The notes: generated by a model not told the origin, from the sequence alone. A stretch of 64,000 nt of DNA from Paraburkholderia aromaticivorans (GCF_012689525.1 NZ_CP051515.1:3038001-3102000), one strand, 5' to 3'. Shown: positions 51,893 to 61,130, counted from the first letter of the stretch. Numbers and translations: made by a program.

Positions 51893-53212
51893 ATGAGCGC
51901 AACACCGAGCCTCGAGCAGGCGCCACCGAGAATCCGCCGCGCCCAGATCGTGGCGCTCACGCTGCTGATGGTGAGCGGCATCGTCAACTATCTGGATCGC
52001 GGGACGCTCGCAGTCGCCAACCCGCTGATCCGTCATGACCTCGGCCTGTCGCTCGGACAAATGGGGCTGCTGCTCTCCGCGTTCTCGTGGAGCTATGCGC
52101 TTTTCCAGTTGCCGGTGGGCGGCCTCGTCGACCGGATCGGACCGCGCAAGCTGCTCGGCATCGGCCTGATCGTCTGGTCGCTCGCGCAGGCGGCCGGTGG
52201 ATTCGCCTCCACCTTCGGCTGGTTCATCCTCGCGCGAATCGTGCTGGGCATCGGCGAGGCGCCGCAGTTTCCGTCGGCGGCCCGGGTGGTCAGCAACTGG
52301 TTTCCGCTGCGCGCGCGCGGCAAGCCGACCGGTATTTTCAACTCGGCGTCGCCGCTCGGCACGGCGCTCGCGCCGCTGTGCCTGTCGGTTCTCGTCGTGC
52401 AGTTTCACTGGCGCTGGGCGTTCATCGTGACCGGCGTGGTCGGTCTCGTCGTCGCGCTCGTGTGGCTCGCGGTGTACCGCGACCCCGTCAAGGCCACCAT
52501 GACCGAAGCCGAGCGGCACTATCTCGAAGGCGACGAAGCCGACCGCAAGCCGGCACCCACGGTCACCTTCGCCGAATGGCGCTCGCTGTTTTCGCACGGC
52601 ACCACGTGGGGCATGCTGATCGGCTTCTTCGGCTCGGTCTACCTGAACTGGGTGTACCTCACGTGGCTGCCCGGCTATCTGACGATGGAACGCCACATGA
52701 GCCTGATGCATACGGGCGTCGCGGCATCGATACCGTTCTTCTGCGGCTTTCTGGGTTCGCTGACGGCCGGCTGGTTCTCCGATCTCATCACGAGCCGCAG
52801 CACGAGCCCGGTCGCGAGCCGCCGCAATTCGGTGGTGATCGCGATGCTCGGCATGGTCGCGTTCACGATTCCGGCGGCGCTGGTCGAGAGCAACGCGATC
52901 GCGATCGTGTGCATCTCGGTGGTGATCTTTCTCGCGAATGCCGCATCCGCCAGTTCATGGGCGCTCGCCACCGCTGCCGCGCCGCCCAACCGCGTCGGCT
53001 CGCTCGGCGCCATCCAGAACTTCGGCGGTTTTCTGGGCGGCGCCTTGGCCCCAATCCTGACGGGCTATATCGCGCAGAGCTGGTCGTTCGTCCCCGCGCT
53101 GCTGACGGCCGCGGGCATCGCGTTCATCGGCGCAATGAGCTACCTCCTGCTGGTGCGCAAGCCGATCGAAGACCAGCCCACCCCAACCGAACCCGTGCGA
53201 GCGCCCGCGTGA
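51893..53212 (+). CDS. MFS transporter, ACS family (galactonate/glucarate-like)
   Basis: 439 residues, twelve membrane segments. GIVNYLDRGTLAVANPLIR, GGLVDRIGPRKLLGIG and LGIGEAPQFPSAARVVSNWFP are the sugar-acid ACS signatures. It probably imports an aldonate or aldarate for the DHDPS-family enzyme that follows after 49 bases. Preceded by three AGCGCT operators. GGAGACAACG lies before ATG 51893. Confidence 0.9.
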   Translation: MSATPSLEQAPPRIRRAQIVALTLLMVSGIVNYLDRGTLAVANPLIRHDLGLSLGQMGLLLSAFSWSYALFQLPVGGLVDRIGPRKLLGIGLIVWSLAQAAGGFASTFGWFILARIVLGIGEAPQFPSAARVVSNWFPLRARGKPTGIFNSASPLGTALAPLCLSVLVVQFHWRWAFIVTGVVGLVVALVWLAVYRDPVKATMTEAERHYLEGDEADRKPAPTVTFAEWRSLFSHGTTWGMLIGFFGSVYLNWVYLTWLPGYLTMERHMSLMHTGVAASIPFFCGFLGSLTAGWFSDLITSRSTSPVASRRNSVVIAMLGMVAFTIPAALVESNAIAIVCISVVIFLANAASASSWALATAAAPPNRVGSLGAIQNFGGFLGGALAPILTGYIAQSWSFVPALLTAAGIAFIGAMSYLLLVRKPIEDQPTPTEPVRAPA

Positions 53213-53261
53213 ATACGCGCGCCGCCTCGACTCAACGAACCCTTTCCGGGAGATCACGAGC

Positions 53262-54230
53262 ATGACCACCTCCAAGCAAGCCACCACGTCGGTCGAAGGC
53301 ATCGTCCCCGTGATGCTGACGCCGTTCGACGATGCCGGCGCAATCGATTACGCCGGACTCGAACGTCTGATCGAGTGGTATATCGCACATGGATCGGACG
53401 CGCTCTTCGCCGTCGCGCAGTCGAGTGAAATGCAGTTCCTGACGCTCGCCGAGCGTGGGGCGCTGGGACGTTTTGTCGTCGACAAAGTGGCGGGCCGGAT
53501 TCCGGTCGTCGTCTCCGGCCATATCAGCGACGACCCCGAGGCACAAGCCGAGGAACTCAACGTCGCCGCCGCCACGGGCGCACAAGGCATCGTGCTGGTG
53601 ACGAACCGGCTCGACCCGAAGCAGCAGGGCACGGAGACGTTCGCGGCGAATCTCAGGCAACTGCTCGCGCGCCTGCCGTCCGACATTCCGCTCGGTTTGT
53701 ACGAATGCCCCGCGCCCTACCGCCGCCTTCTCTCCGACGACGAATTGAAGCTATGCATCGACACCGGCCGCTTCATCATGTTGAAGGACGTGAGCTGCGA
53801 TCTCGCTACGGTCAAACGGCGCGTCGCGCTCGCCGAAGGTTCGCCGCTGAAAATCCTGAACGCCAACGCGGCCATTGCATGGGACGCGATGAAAGCGGGT
53901 TCCGCCGGCTTCAACGGCGTGTTCACGAACTTCCACCCGGATCTGTACAACTGGCTGCGCAACGATGCGGCGCAAGACCCGGCTCTCGCGGAGGAACTCG
54001 CTACGTTTCTCGTGCTCGCCGCCGTCTCCGAATCGCTCGGCTATCCGGCGCTCGCGAAGATCTACCATCAACGGATCGGCACGTTCGGTTCGATTCGCTG
54101 CCGCGTGATCGACTACGATGTGCGCGAACGCTTCTGGGCGCTCGACGCGGTGCTCGACAAGATCGTCGCCGGCACCGAGCATTTTCGTGCCCGTATCGCG
54201 GCACTCGGTGCGAACCGCTCGGTTCGCTAG
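53262..54230 (+). CDS. DHDPS/N-acetylneuraminate-lyase family aldolase or dehydratase
   Basis: 322 residues, TIM barrel. Catalytic tyrosine Y147 (LGLYECPAPY) and Schiff-base lysine K175 (FIMLKDVS) are in place. The pyruvate-binding GTTGE loop is replaced by AQSSEMQFLT, so it is probably not lysine-biosynthetic DapA but a sugar-acid aldolase or dehydratase. Position between a sugar-acid carrier and a LacI regulator supports catabolism of a 2-keto-3-deoxy sugar acid. Confidence 0.88.
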   Translation: MTTSKQATTSVEGIVPVMLTPFDDAGAIDYAGLERLIEWYIAHGSDALFAVAQSSEMQFLTLAERGALGRFVVDKVAGRIPVVVSGHISDDPEAQAEELNVAAATGAQGIVLVTNRLDPKQQGTETFAANLRQLLARLPSDIPLGLYECPAPYRRLLSDDELKLCIDTGRFIMLKDVSCDLATVKRRVALAEGSPLKILNANAAIAWDAMKAGSAGFNGVFTNFHPDLYNWLRNDAAQDPALAEELATFLVLAAVSESLGYPALAKIYHQRIGTFGSIRCRVIDYDVRERFWALDAVLDKIVAGTEHFRARIAALGANRSVR

Positions 54231-54358
54231 CGTTTGCCGGAAGGATTTCCGGATCACAGGAACGTCCGCTGAAGCTGTCACGCGCGCCCACGCTTCGCGC
54301 GCGTCTGCGGCGGTAAGATGGCGGGCGTTCCCCGATTCACTCTGCGCGTTCCAACCTG

Positions 54359-55435
54359 ATGCCTGACTCCCTCGACCCGCCGGCCGCCGCCCGCACCCAG
54401 ACGAACCGCGCACGCCGCGGCACAGGCCGCAGCGTGCTTTCCGATGTCGCCAAGCTCGCGGGCGTCTCCACGGCGACCGTCTCGCGGGTCTACAACGAGC
54501 CGGACAAGGTCTCCGCGAACGTGCGCGAGCGCGTCGAGCATGCCGCGCTCACACTCAACTGGTTTCCGAATGCTGCGGGCCGCGCCCTCGCCTCCACGCG
54601 CAGCCACATTGCCGGCATCATCATTCCGACGCTCGACGACCGGGTGTTTGCTTCACAGGTAAGCGGCATGCAGGCGGCGTTCGCGGCGCGCGGCATCACG
54701 CTGGTGCTCGGCTGCTCGAACTACGACCCCGCACAGGCGCTCACGCAAGTGCGCGCGATGCTGGCGCGCGGCGTGGAAGCGATGGCAGTGGTGGGCGAGG
54801 CTCATCCAGCCGAACTGTTCGATGCGTTGCGGCTCTACCGCGTGCCGTATGCGGTCACGTACGCGTATCGCGAGGACAGTCCGCACACCTGCATCGGCTT
54901 CGACAATCAAGCGGCCTACGCCGAGATCACCGAACATCTGATCGGCCTCGGGCACCGCTCGTTCGCGGTCTGCATCCAGCCGACGCGCGACAACGACCGC
55001 GTGCAGGCACGCGTCGCGGGTATTCGCGCGACGCTCGAACGTCATGGGCTCGCCGTGCGCCCGGAGCATAGGTTCGAAGGCGAATCGACGATGGGATTCG
55101 GACGGCGCAGTCTGCGCACGATCTGGCAAGCGCCGGGCGAGCGCCCCACCGCGATCATCTGCGGCAACGACCATATCGCGCTCGGTGTGTTGCGCGAGGC
55201 GGAGGAACTGGGCATCGCGATTCCGGGCGAATTGTCCGTCACCGGCTTCGACGATCTGGAAATGGCGCAGGAAATCCGCCCCGCGCTGACCACGATGCGC
55301 GTCGACACCTACGAGATCGGACGGCTTGCCGCGCAATATCTGCTCGACACGCTCGACGGCAAGCGTCCGCTGCACGGGCACGAGGTGCACGCGCTGTTTC
55401 AGCTCAGGCAATCGACGGGACCGGCCGCGAGATAG
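54359..55435 (+). CDS. LacI-family transcriptional regulator
   Basis: 358 residues. HTH at about 23-72 (LSDVAKLAGVSTATVSRVYNEPDKV), hinge with AAGRALAS, then a periplasmic-binding-like effector domain (HIAGIIIPTLDDRVFASQVSG; ITGF-type VTGFDDLEMAQEIRPALTTMRV). An N-terminal extension of about 20 residues precedes the HTH. Probably represses the operon via the AGCGCT sites at 51621-51710. The 128-base gap before it may hold its own promoter. Confidence 0.9.
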   Translation: MPDSLDPPAAARTQTNRARRGTGRSVLSDVAKLAGVSTATVSRVYNEPDKVSANVRERVEHAALTLNWFPNAAGRALASTRSHIAGIIIPTLDDRVFASQVSGMQAAFAARGITLVLGCSNYDPAQALTQVRAMLARGVEAMAVVGEAHPAELFDALRLYRVPYAVTYAYREDSPHTCIGFDNQAAYAEITEHLIGLGHRSFAVCIQPTRDNDRVQARVAGIRATLERHGLAVRPEHRFEGESTMGFGRRSLRTIWQAPGERPTAIICGNDHIALGVLREAEELGIAIPGELSVTGFDDLEMAQEIRPALTTMRVDTYEIGRLAAQYLLDTLDGKRPLHGHEVHALFQLRQSTGPAAR

Positions 55436-55463
55436 CCTCGCGGCGCGGCGCCTGATTGACGGA

Positions 55464-55585
55464 CTACAGCGTGGCGGTCACGCGGCCGTCCACGTAAAGA
55501 ATGTGACCGCTGACAAAGTTCGAAGCGTTGCTTGCCAGAAAGACCGCGGCGCCGACGAGATCTTTCACATCCCCCAACGCCGTGA
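55464..55585 (-). pseudogene. C-terminal remnant of an SDR dehydrogenase
   Basis: The minus strand reads VTALGDVKDLVGAAVFLASN then FVSGHILYVDGRVTATL and a stop at 55464, the typical C-terminus of gluconate 5-dehydrogenase/KduD-like SDRs. The Rossmann motif and active site are absent. It may once have belonged to the sugar-acid cluster upstream. Confidence 0.65.
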
Positions 55586-55752
55586 CGGTTCGGATATAAC
55601 GGTATATCGCCCCCGCGAATCACGCCAAGACAGCTTCGTTCGCGCACGATAGCAAACGCTTATGAAGCGCGATTCTCCGGGGCGTTTGCGCTTCGACCGT
55701 CAGGATCTTGCGGGTTTGAAGCCAAACCGGATCACTAGCCCTCCAACGGCCA

Positions 55753-58326
55753 TCAATCACTCATTGAGTCCCCGTGATCGCCACGCGCTTTGGCTGAAGC
55801 GAAATAGGTCTGCAACGCAGGGGCCGAATGGTCGCTCAACGAGCAGATTCGCGCCAGCCAGTCGGCCTCCGCGGGCCATTCCCCTTCCACCACGCGCGGA
55901 TAGATCTGCCGCACGAACTGATGCAACGCCTTTGCGCCGATATTGCCGCTGATGCCAAGCAGGACGTGCAAGGCGCCGTGCGTCGATTCGAGGTCGCGGG
56001 CCGCCACGCTGGCGGCGAGTTGCGCCACAGTCGAGCGAATCTGTTCGATGCCGTTGAGGAACGTCTGGTCCAGCAAATCGAGCGCCACCAGTTCTTCGAG
56101 GTGTTGCTCGTCGAGCAGCGGGCCTTCCTTGATCGGCGCTGGCTTGCCCGTTTGCGCGGCGAGCGTCTGCGCCGGTTCCGCTTTGATCGGCGCATGCGAC
56201 GCACGTTGCTGGGCAAACTGTCTTGCGAGAGAAGCATAGAGGGCGCCGATCTGCACCGGCTTGATCATGACCTCGTTCATGCCCGCGGCGAGACATGCCT
56301 GCACGGCCTTCATATCGGATTGGCCGGTCAATGCAACGATGGGGATCTGGGCATACGCGTCGGCACGGGCGCGAATCGACGCAGTGGTTTCCACGCCGCC
56401 CATTCCCGGCATGTTCATGTCCATCACGATGGCATCGATGGCGTCGTTCGCCTCCAACCTCGCCAGCACGGCCGGCCCATGCTCGGCCTCGACGACGCGT
56501 GCGCCGCATCGCTCCAGATAACCTTTGGCAATCCGCCTGCTGTAGGTGTCGTCGTCCGCCACCAGAATCGTTTTGCCGGCGAACCCGTCGAATGGATGGC
56601 TGTGAACGTGCCGATTGCCGCTTTCGAAGAGCGCCTGGAGCGCGGTGATCAGTTCCACCGCACTGACGGATTTGCTGATCATGTCGTCCATGCCGGCGCG
56701 CCGGGCGAGCACCCGCGTCACATTGCCCGGCTCTGCCGTATAGGCGGCGATCAGAACGTTCCAGTTCGAGTGTTGATGGTCGGCGCGGATCTTCTCGGCA
56801 GTGGTGTAGCCGTCCATGACCGGCATATTGATGTCCATCAGCACGAGGTCGTGCGGCGCTGACTGTTGAAGCACGCTCAACGCCACCTCGCCGTTTTCCG
56901 CCTCGCTCACGTCCGCGCTGACCTTCGACAACGCGCGGCGGCTTCGCGCCCGCTGAGCGGCATCGTCGTCCACGACGAGAATGCGTTTGCCGGTAAAAAA
57001 TGGCGTGGCGCGCTCACAAATCTTCTGCTCGTGCTCTGCCACCTCGCGGCTGGAGACGACGGGGAATTGCAGCGTAAACTGAGTAAATTTCCCGACTTCC
57101 GAGCGGCAGGCAATCGTGCCGCCGAACGCGCGCATTGCGCGCTGGCAATAGGCAAGGCCGAGCCCCGTACCCGCCGAATTGCCCGCGCTACGGAAGGGCT
57201 CGAACAGATGCGGCAGGAGGTCGGCCGCGATGCCGGGGCCGGTGTCGTGAACCAGCACCGTCTGGCGGTCGATCGTCAGCGTCAGCGTCGCCAAAGGATG
57301 CGCGGCAATGTGATGCAGCGCGTTCTTGATCAGATTGAACAGCGTGAACAGATAGACGGTTTCGTCGACCTTGAAGGTGAAGTCTTCCAGCACCACGAGC
57401 CGGACTTTGGCGCGCTCCTTCTGATCGCCGAAGCCGTATTCGTCCAGCGCTTTACGCGTGGTGCCCGCCGCGCTCAGATAGGTGAAGTGATCCGGGCGAA
57501 TGGGTTTCGCGCTGACTTCATCCAGTGTCATGGCGATGATGCGCAGGCCCCGATCAATCGACAATTGGCCGTGGGCGAGATGCCAGTAAAGCAACGCCGC
57601 CCTGTCATGCGACATGGCCGGCGACGGGTTGGCATCCGTCACCGCGGGCAGTGCCTCTTCCATGCGATCCAGTACGTGCCTCAGCTGGCTGAGAGGATTG
57701 CGCATTTCATGAGCGATCGAGCCGGCGAGCGCGCGAAACGCCACATTTTTTGCCTGCGCGACGATGCCCTTCAGGTTGCTGTAACTGAACGTAAGGCCGG
57801 CGAAAATACCGAATGTAAAAACCGGCAGATACGTGTAGAGAAATAGCTGCCCGTCCACGTGGAGGGATTGCGGAATAACGACCCTGGCACACAGGACGGC
57901 AAGACCAATACCCAGAATCAGATTGAGTGCTAACGCAACGACCAACGGAAAGATGGCGATCAGGAAAAACACCATGCCCAGCTCGGCCATTGACCAGAGC
58001 ATCGAATAGTGACCGGCGATCAGGTAGTAAGTGAAAAAAAACGGTAGCGTATAGGCTACCGTTACGAAGTAATACCACGGCAGGAAGCGCACGACCGAAG
58101 CGGGCCAGAAACGGCGCAAAAGCAGCAGCGCGCAGGCGGCTGTGCCGAACGCGCGCATCAGCAGGCTTTCATTGGGTTGAGGATCGATGTAGGTCCACCA
58201 AAGCCAGTACAGCGGATGTCCGATCGTACCGATTACGCCAACAGCCAGCACGCTGTAGTCCGACACCTTGGCCGAGTCATAAACCAGTCGGTTGAGATAA
58301 CGGATGCTCCCTGAAATGGCTCTCAT
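55753..58326 (-). CDS. CqsS/LqsS-like hybrid histidine kinase with two receivers and Hpt
   Basis: 857 residues. An N-terminal module of about six membrane segments (about 25-180) matches CqsS in layout and motifs: GHPLYWLWW, LPWYYFVTVAYTLPFFFTYY, and YLPVFTFGIFAG just before the kinase. Phospho-acceptor H206 is in SIAHEMRNPLSQL. The ATPase domain has NLIKNA, DTGPGIAADLL and GTGLGLAYC (about 330-420). Receiver 1 (about 447-565) has D498, and receiver 2 (about 586-700) has D636. A C-terminal Hpt-like domain (about 735-840) centres on H787 with HVLLG instead of HxLKG. It would sense a lipophilic signal in the inner membrane and feed a phosphorelay. It is 28 bases downstream of the KAS III-like gene, so the two probably form an operon. 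Signal type is inferred from family. Confidence 0.85.
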   Translation of the reverse strand: MRAISGSIRYLNRLVYDSAKVSDYSVLAVGVIGTIGHPLYWLWWTYIDPQPNESLLMRAFGTAACALLLLRRFWPASVVRFLPWYYFVTVAYTLPFFFTYYLIAGHYSMLWSMAELGMVFFLIAIFPLVVALALNLILGIGLAVLCARVVIPQSLHVDGQLFLYTYLPVFTFGIFAGLTFSYSNLKGIVAQAKNVAFRALAGSIAHEMRNPLSQLRHVLDRMEEALPAVTDANPSPAMSHDRAALLYWHLAHGQLSIDRGLRIIAMTLDEVSAKPIRPDHFTYLSAAGTTRKALDEYGFGDQKERAKVRLVVLEDFTFKVDETVYLFTLFNLIKNALHHIAAHPLATLTLTIDRQTVLVHDTGPGIAADLLPHLFEPFRSAGNSAGTGLGLAYCQRAMRAFGGTIACRSEVGKFTQFTLQFPVVSSREVAEHEQKICERATPFFTGKRILVVDDDAAQRARSRRALSKVSADVSEAENGEVALSVLQQSAPHDLVLMDINMPVMDGYTTAEKIRADHQHSNWNVLIAAYTAEPGNVTRVLARRAGMDDMISKSVSAVELITALQALFESGNRHVHSHPFDGFAGKTILVADDDTYSRRIAKGYLERCGARVVEAEHGPAVLARLEANDAIDAIVMDMNMPGMGGVETTASIRARADAYAQIPIVALTGQSDMKAVQACLAAGMNEVMIKPVQIGALYASLARQFAQQRASHAPIKAEPAQTLAAQTGKPAPIKEGPLLDEQHLEELVALDLLDQTFLNGIEQIRSTVAQLAASVAARDLESTHGALHVLLGISGNIGAKALHQFVRQIYPRVVEGEWPAEADWLARICSLSDHSAPALQTYFASAKARGDHGDSMSD

Positions 58327-58354
58327 GTCGCGCTTTATCTTGACTTTTCCAGCC

Positions 58355-59392
58355 TCAGAATTTGAAGCTGCTGACGTTGAACGACATGCCGGCGCTGCCG
58401 ACCCAGCACAGCACTCTGTCGCCTCTCTTCAACTGCCCGCCGTCCTTTGCCAGTGAAATGGCAGCCGGAATCGAAGCCGAAACGAGGTTTCCCGTCTCCG
58501 GATAGATGTGATACATCTTGTCGTCGATCCCCACCTTGGCGCCATAACCCTGCCACGCTGCCTTGGAGGATGCGTGGGTAAAAACGATGTCGATGTCTTT
58601 CTTCGGAACAGGCAGTTTAGTCAATACCGCGGACAGCTCGTCCGAATTCTTGTGAAGCTCATGGCCGAATGACGTGAAACGCATCTCGCCGTTCTTACCG
58701 ATGCGCTCGGTCGGGTGGCAATACCCTTCGTAGCCGGGAATGGGAATGGTGCACAGGTCCGACACTGCCGGCTTCGCGCGGAAAGCGAAGGTGAAGTTAT
58801 CCGGCTCTTTGGCGACGAGCAAGGTAGCGGTCGCCGCCTCGCCAATCGTGAACGACGGCAACGTATATTCGATTTGAGCCTGGCTCTTCAACGCGAAATT
58901 CCCCGGATAGAGTGGACCGCCGGCAAGCATATTGAACTCGGCATTCACAATCATAGCGTTTCTGTACTGACCCGACTTGAAAAGGCTGTCGATGATCGCC
59001 ATGGCCCGGGTCCAGCTCATGCAGGCGTCGACCACATCGAAACACTCGGCGTTGACGAAGCCGAGCGTGCTGGCCATCATGTGGCTGTTGCCGGGCTCGA
59101 GGAACCCTCGTCCAATACCGACATAAATAAACAGCTCGATATGTTCCGGCTTCAGATACGTTTCCGATAGCGCCTTGCGCGTCGCCATCGCGACGTGATC
59201 GATAGGCGACTCGTGGCTTTCGCACCAGCGCCGGTTGACCAGTCCGCTTCTGTCGAGCAACGTCTTGATGGTGCGCATCCCCCGGTCGATGTCGCCCTCG
59301 TAATCCTTGGAATGAAATCGAATCATATCGATCACTTCCTCGTTCGTAACGATCCTGGAGGGCAAGCTGACGGCTACGTTCTTAATAAGCAT
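58355..59392 (-). CDS. Beta-ketoacyl-ACP-synthase-III-like acyltransferase
   Basis: 345 residues, thiolase fold. A candidate triad is complete: C124 (VVDACMSW), H273 (VFTHASSK) and N302 (ETGNLVSASIP). The usual FabH motifs differ (no CSG at the cysteine, no HQAN at the histidine), so it is not the housekeeping FabH, and no fab or acp genes adjoin it. It probably condenses an acyl thioester with a second acyl unit. It is the first gene of a two-gene operon with the CqsS-like kinase, which suggests that it makes a ketone-type signal detected by that kinase. The ATG at 59392 has GGA six bases upstream. Confidence 0.82.
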   Translation of the reverse strand: MLIKNVAVSLPSRIVTNEEVIDMIRFHSKDYEGDIDRGMRTIKTLLDRSGLVNRRWCESHESPIDHVAMATRKALSETYLKPEHIELFIYVGIGRGFLEPGNSHMMASTLGFVNAECFDVVDACMSWTRAMAIIDSLFKSGQYRNAMIVNAEFNMLAGGPLYPGNFALKSQAQIEYTLPSFTIGEAATATLLVAKEPDNFTFAFRAKPAVSDLCTIPIPGYEGYCHPTERIGKNGEMRFTSFGHELHKNSDELSAVLTKLPVPKKDIDIVFTHASSKAAWQGYGAKVGIDDKMYHIYPETGNLVSASIPAAISLAKDGGQLKRGDRVLCWVGSAGMSFNVSSFKF

Positions 59393-59515
59393 AAAGAATC
59401 CATGAAAAAATTAACGCGGTGGGTAGAAGTACGTTTTGCGCCTATGGCACGCGAGTATCTGGGACGCCAGATACGCGGCCTCGCGGCGCTGGTACATTAA
59501 CGCGTCCACCGCGAT

Positions 59516-60229
59516 TCATGAAAAAAGTCCCGTCTGGCGTGTTGCCAATGGGAATGTGGGGTGGCGTGGAGGGTCGAACCTGAAGCGCTGTAGATAGCCG
59601 AGGCTCGAATATCCCGTGCCGAAGTCGTCGATGGCGACGGTATAGCCGCGCGACTGCAGCGCTTCGATCGTGCGGCTCGTCTTCTCGATGTTCTGCATCG
59701 CCGTCGTTTCCGTGATCTCGAACCTCACGCGACACGGATCGACGCCAGCCGCGTCGAGCAGCGCGTCGAAGCGGGCCACCAGGTCCGGCACGTTGAACTG
59801 GTTCGGCGAAAGATTCACCGCCACGATAACGAATTCATCTCCGCCGAGCCGCGCGACCATGTCGGTATGGCGCAAGTCCTGGCGCAGACGCTCGGCGCAC
59901 ACCTGGAGCAAGTCGTCGCCGACGCCGTGGCCGAGTGAATCGTTAATCGACTTGAAGCCGTCGAGGTCGATGAAGAGCACGGCGAACATGGATTCTTTGC
60001 GCGTGGGAATCAGCTTCCGCGGACCGTGTCGCATCAGTGCGGCGGCGTGTAGTCCCCGCTGCTCTAACGGCTTGCTGGCGGACAACTTTATGCTTTTGTC
60101 GCGTTGAGGTTGCGTCGGGTTACGGTGCAGGCGCTGCACCCGGCGGGTCGCGGTGCGGATATGCGCGGTGGCGATCAGCGGCGTGTCCTTCTGCCTGGAT
60201 GAGCCCTTTTTCATGTCCTGTTCCGTCAA
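59516..60229 (-). pseudogene. GGDEF-EAL protein with internal deletion and lost ends
   Basis: One frame joins part of a GGDEF domain (FAVLFIDLDGFKSINDSLGH and the signature LGGDEFVIV) directly to the middle of an EAL domain (AVNLSPNQF, RFEITETTAM, DDFGTGYSSLGYLQRFRFD). The end of GGDEF and the start of EAL, including the EAL motif, are missing. The N-terminal 80 residues have no domain character, and the EAL domain stops after RFRFD. Neither cyclase nor phosphodiesterase activity is expected. The right end overlaps the repeat at 60200. Confidence 0.75.
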
Positions 60230-60377
60230 GAACGTGACCTCATCCGCCGCGTGCGTCCGCAGCCTCCTTCAAGCGACTAAACTCGGCTTCGGTCTTTCGA
60301 GGGGGCGCTTCTCTCAAGCGAACCCCACCCCTCGATCTTTCAGCCTGCCGCTCCCTCGGGCGGCAGGCTCTTTTTTT
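60200..60377 (+). repeat. ~177-bp repeat, copy 1 (possible small RNA)
   Basis: Resembles 62981-63156 along its whole length, in the same orientation. Shared blocks include TGAGCCCTT at the left end, CATCCGCCGC, the hairpin arms TCGAGGGG and CCCCTCGA, and CCTGCCGCTCC. Copy 1 ends in a strong intrinsic terminator. The structure (two stems then a U-tract) is that of a transcribed, non-coding element. No ORF is conserved between the copies. Confidence 0.7.
60342..60377 (+). terminator. Intrinsic terminator ending repeat copy 1
   Basis: AGCCTGCCG (60342-60350) pairs with CGGCAGGCT (60361-60369) around a ten-base loop; a C then seven T's follow (60371-60377). Confidence 0.88.
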
Positions 60378-60540
60378 GTGGACCGCTTCAAATTCAGGCA
60401 ATAGTCGCTCGTGACCTAAGAGGATCAGGTCGATGCATGCCGCCCCAGGTTCATCCACGATTGCGACTGCTGTCCTCACCCGTGGGTCGAAGACGACCAC
60501 AGTTCCAGCGGGAAAACCGCGTGACGCTATCGAGGAAAGC

Positions 60541-60738
60541 ATGCAACTACCGAACGTAGACAATTTCATCAAAGACTGGCAACACGGCGTCACCTACAAC
60601 ATCTGCGCCTATCGCAAGCTTTCAGTTCAAGAGATGACACGCGCGATGCAAGTCTTTATACAACAACAGGGCGAGCGTCAACCGAAGCAAGGATCAGTCG
60701 TCAAGATCTTTTCCCTGGTCGGGTTTGGCGATCAGTAG
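60541..60738 (+). CDS. Small hypothetical protein
   Basis: 65 residues from ATG 60541, with GAGGAAAGC ahead. MQLPNVDNFIKDWQHGVTYN begins a mixed alpha/beta sequence ending SVVKIFSLVGFGDQ. The frame extends upstream to 60433 (a second ATG preceded by AGG), but the upstream part looks less protein-like, and an opposing frame with fair composition runs across it. Not recognised. It follows repeat copy 1, as the ORF at 63265 follows copy 2. Confidence 0.5.
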   Translation: MQLPNVDNFIKDWQHGVTYNICAYRKLSVQEMTRAMQVFIQQQGERQPKQGSVVKIFSLVGFGDQ

Positions 60739-60841
60739 CCGTGGTGAAGCCTTAGACGTCAATTGACGGACGCTGGACGCGCTCGCCATCGCACGCTAAC
60801 TGCATGCTGCGCGGCAAGATAGACAGTGTCGACTAAGCCGT

Positions 60842-61027
60842 CTAATCCAACCCTGACAGCAGATCGGCGATGTTCGTGTTAGGCAATCGCTTCGCAACCA
60901 TGTCCCAGAAGATCACGTCGCGCATCGCGCTGGCATCTTCCGCCGTCCTCCATTCGCGCGCACCGACGATGGAATCGGCCGTTTCGCGAGCTGCGGATAC
61001 GATTGTCTGAATGTCTTGTTTATGCAT
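60842..61027 (-). CDS. Small hypothetical protein
   Basis: 61 residues (MHKQDIQTIVSAARETADSI through PNTNIADLLSGLD), helical and acidic. Only a weak ribosome site. Composition is protein-like, and no better frame overlaps. Not recognised. Confidence 0.45.
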   Translation of the reverse strand: MHKQDIQTIVSAARETADSIVGAREWRTAEDASAMRDVIFWDMVAKRLPNTNIADLLSGLD

Positions 61028-61130
61028 GAACCCGTTAACGGTCGCGTGCTGAGCTTATTTAGCCTCATGCGCAATCGTTTGCTGAAAATTTTTTACCCAC
61101 TGCTCCCCCGCTTGGGACGATGTCAGTGCG

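Noticed and set aside
60240..60593. Minus ORF across repeat copy 1
   Set aside because: Part of it (GFPAGTVVVFDPRVRTAVAI) looks protein-like, but it runs through the terminator hairpin and has no good start; left as unresolved rather than called.
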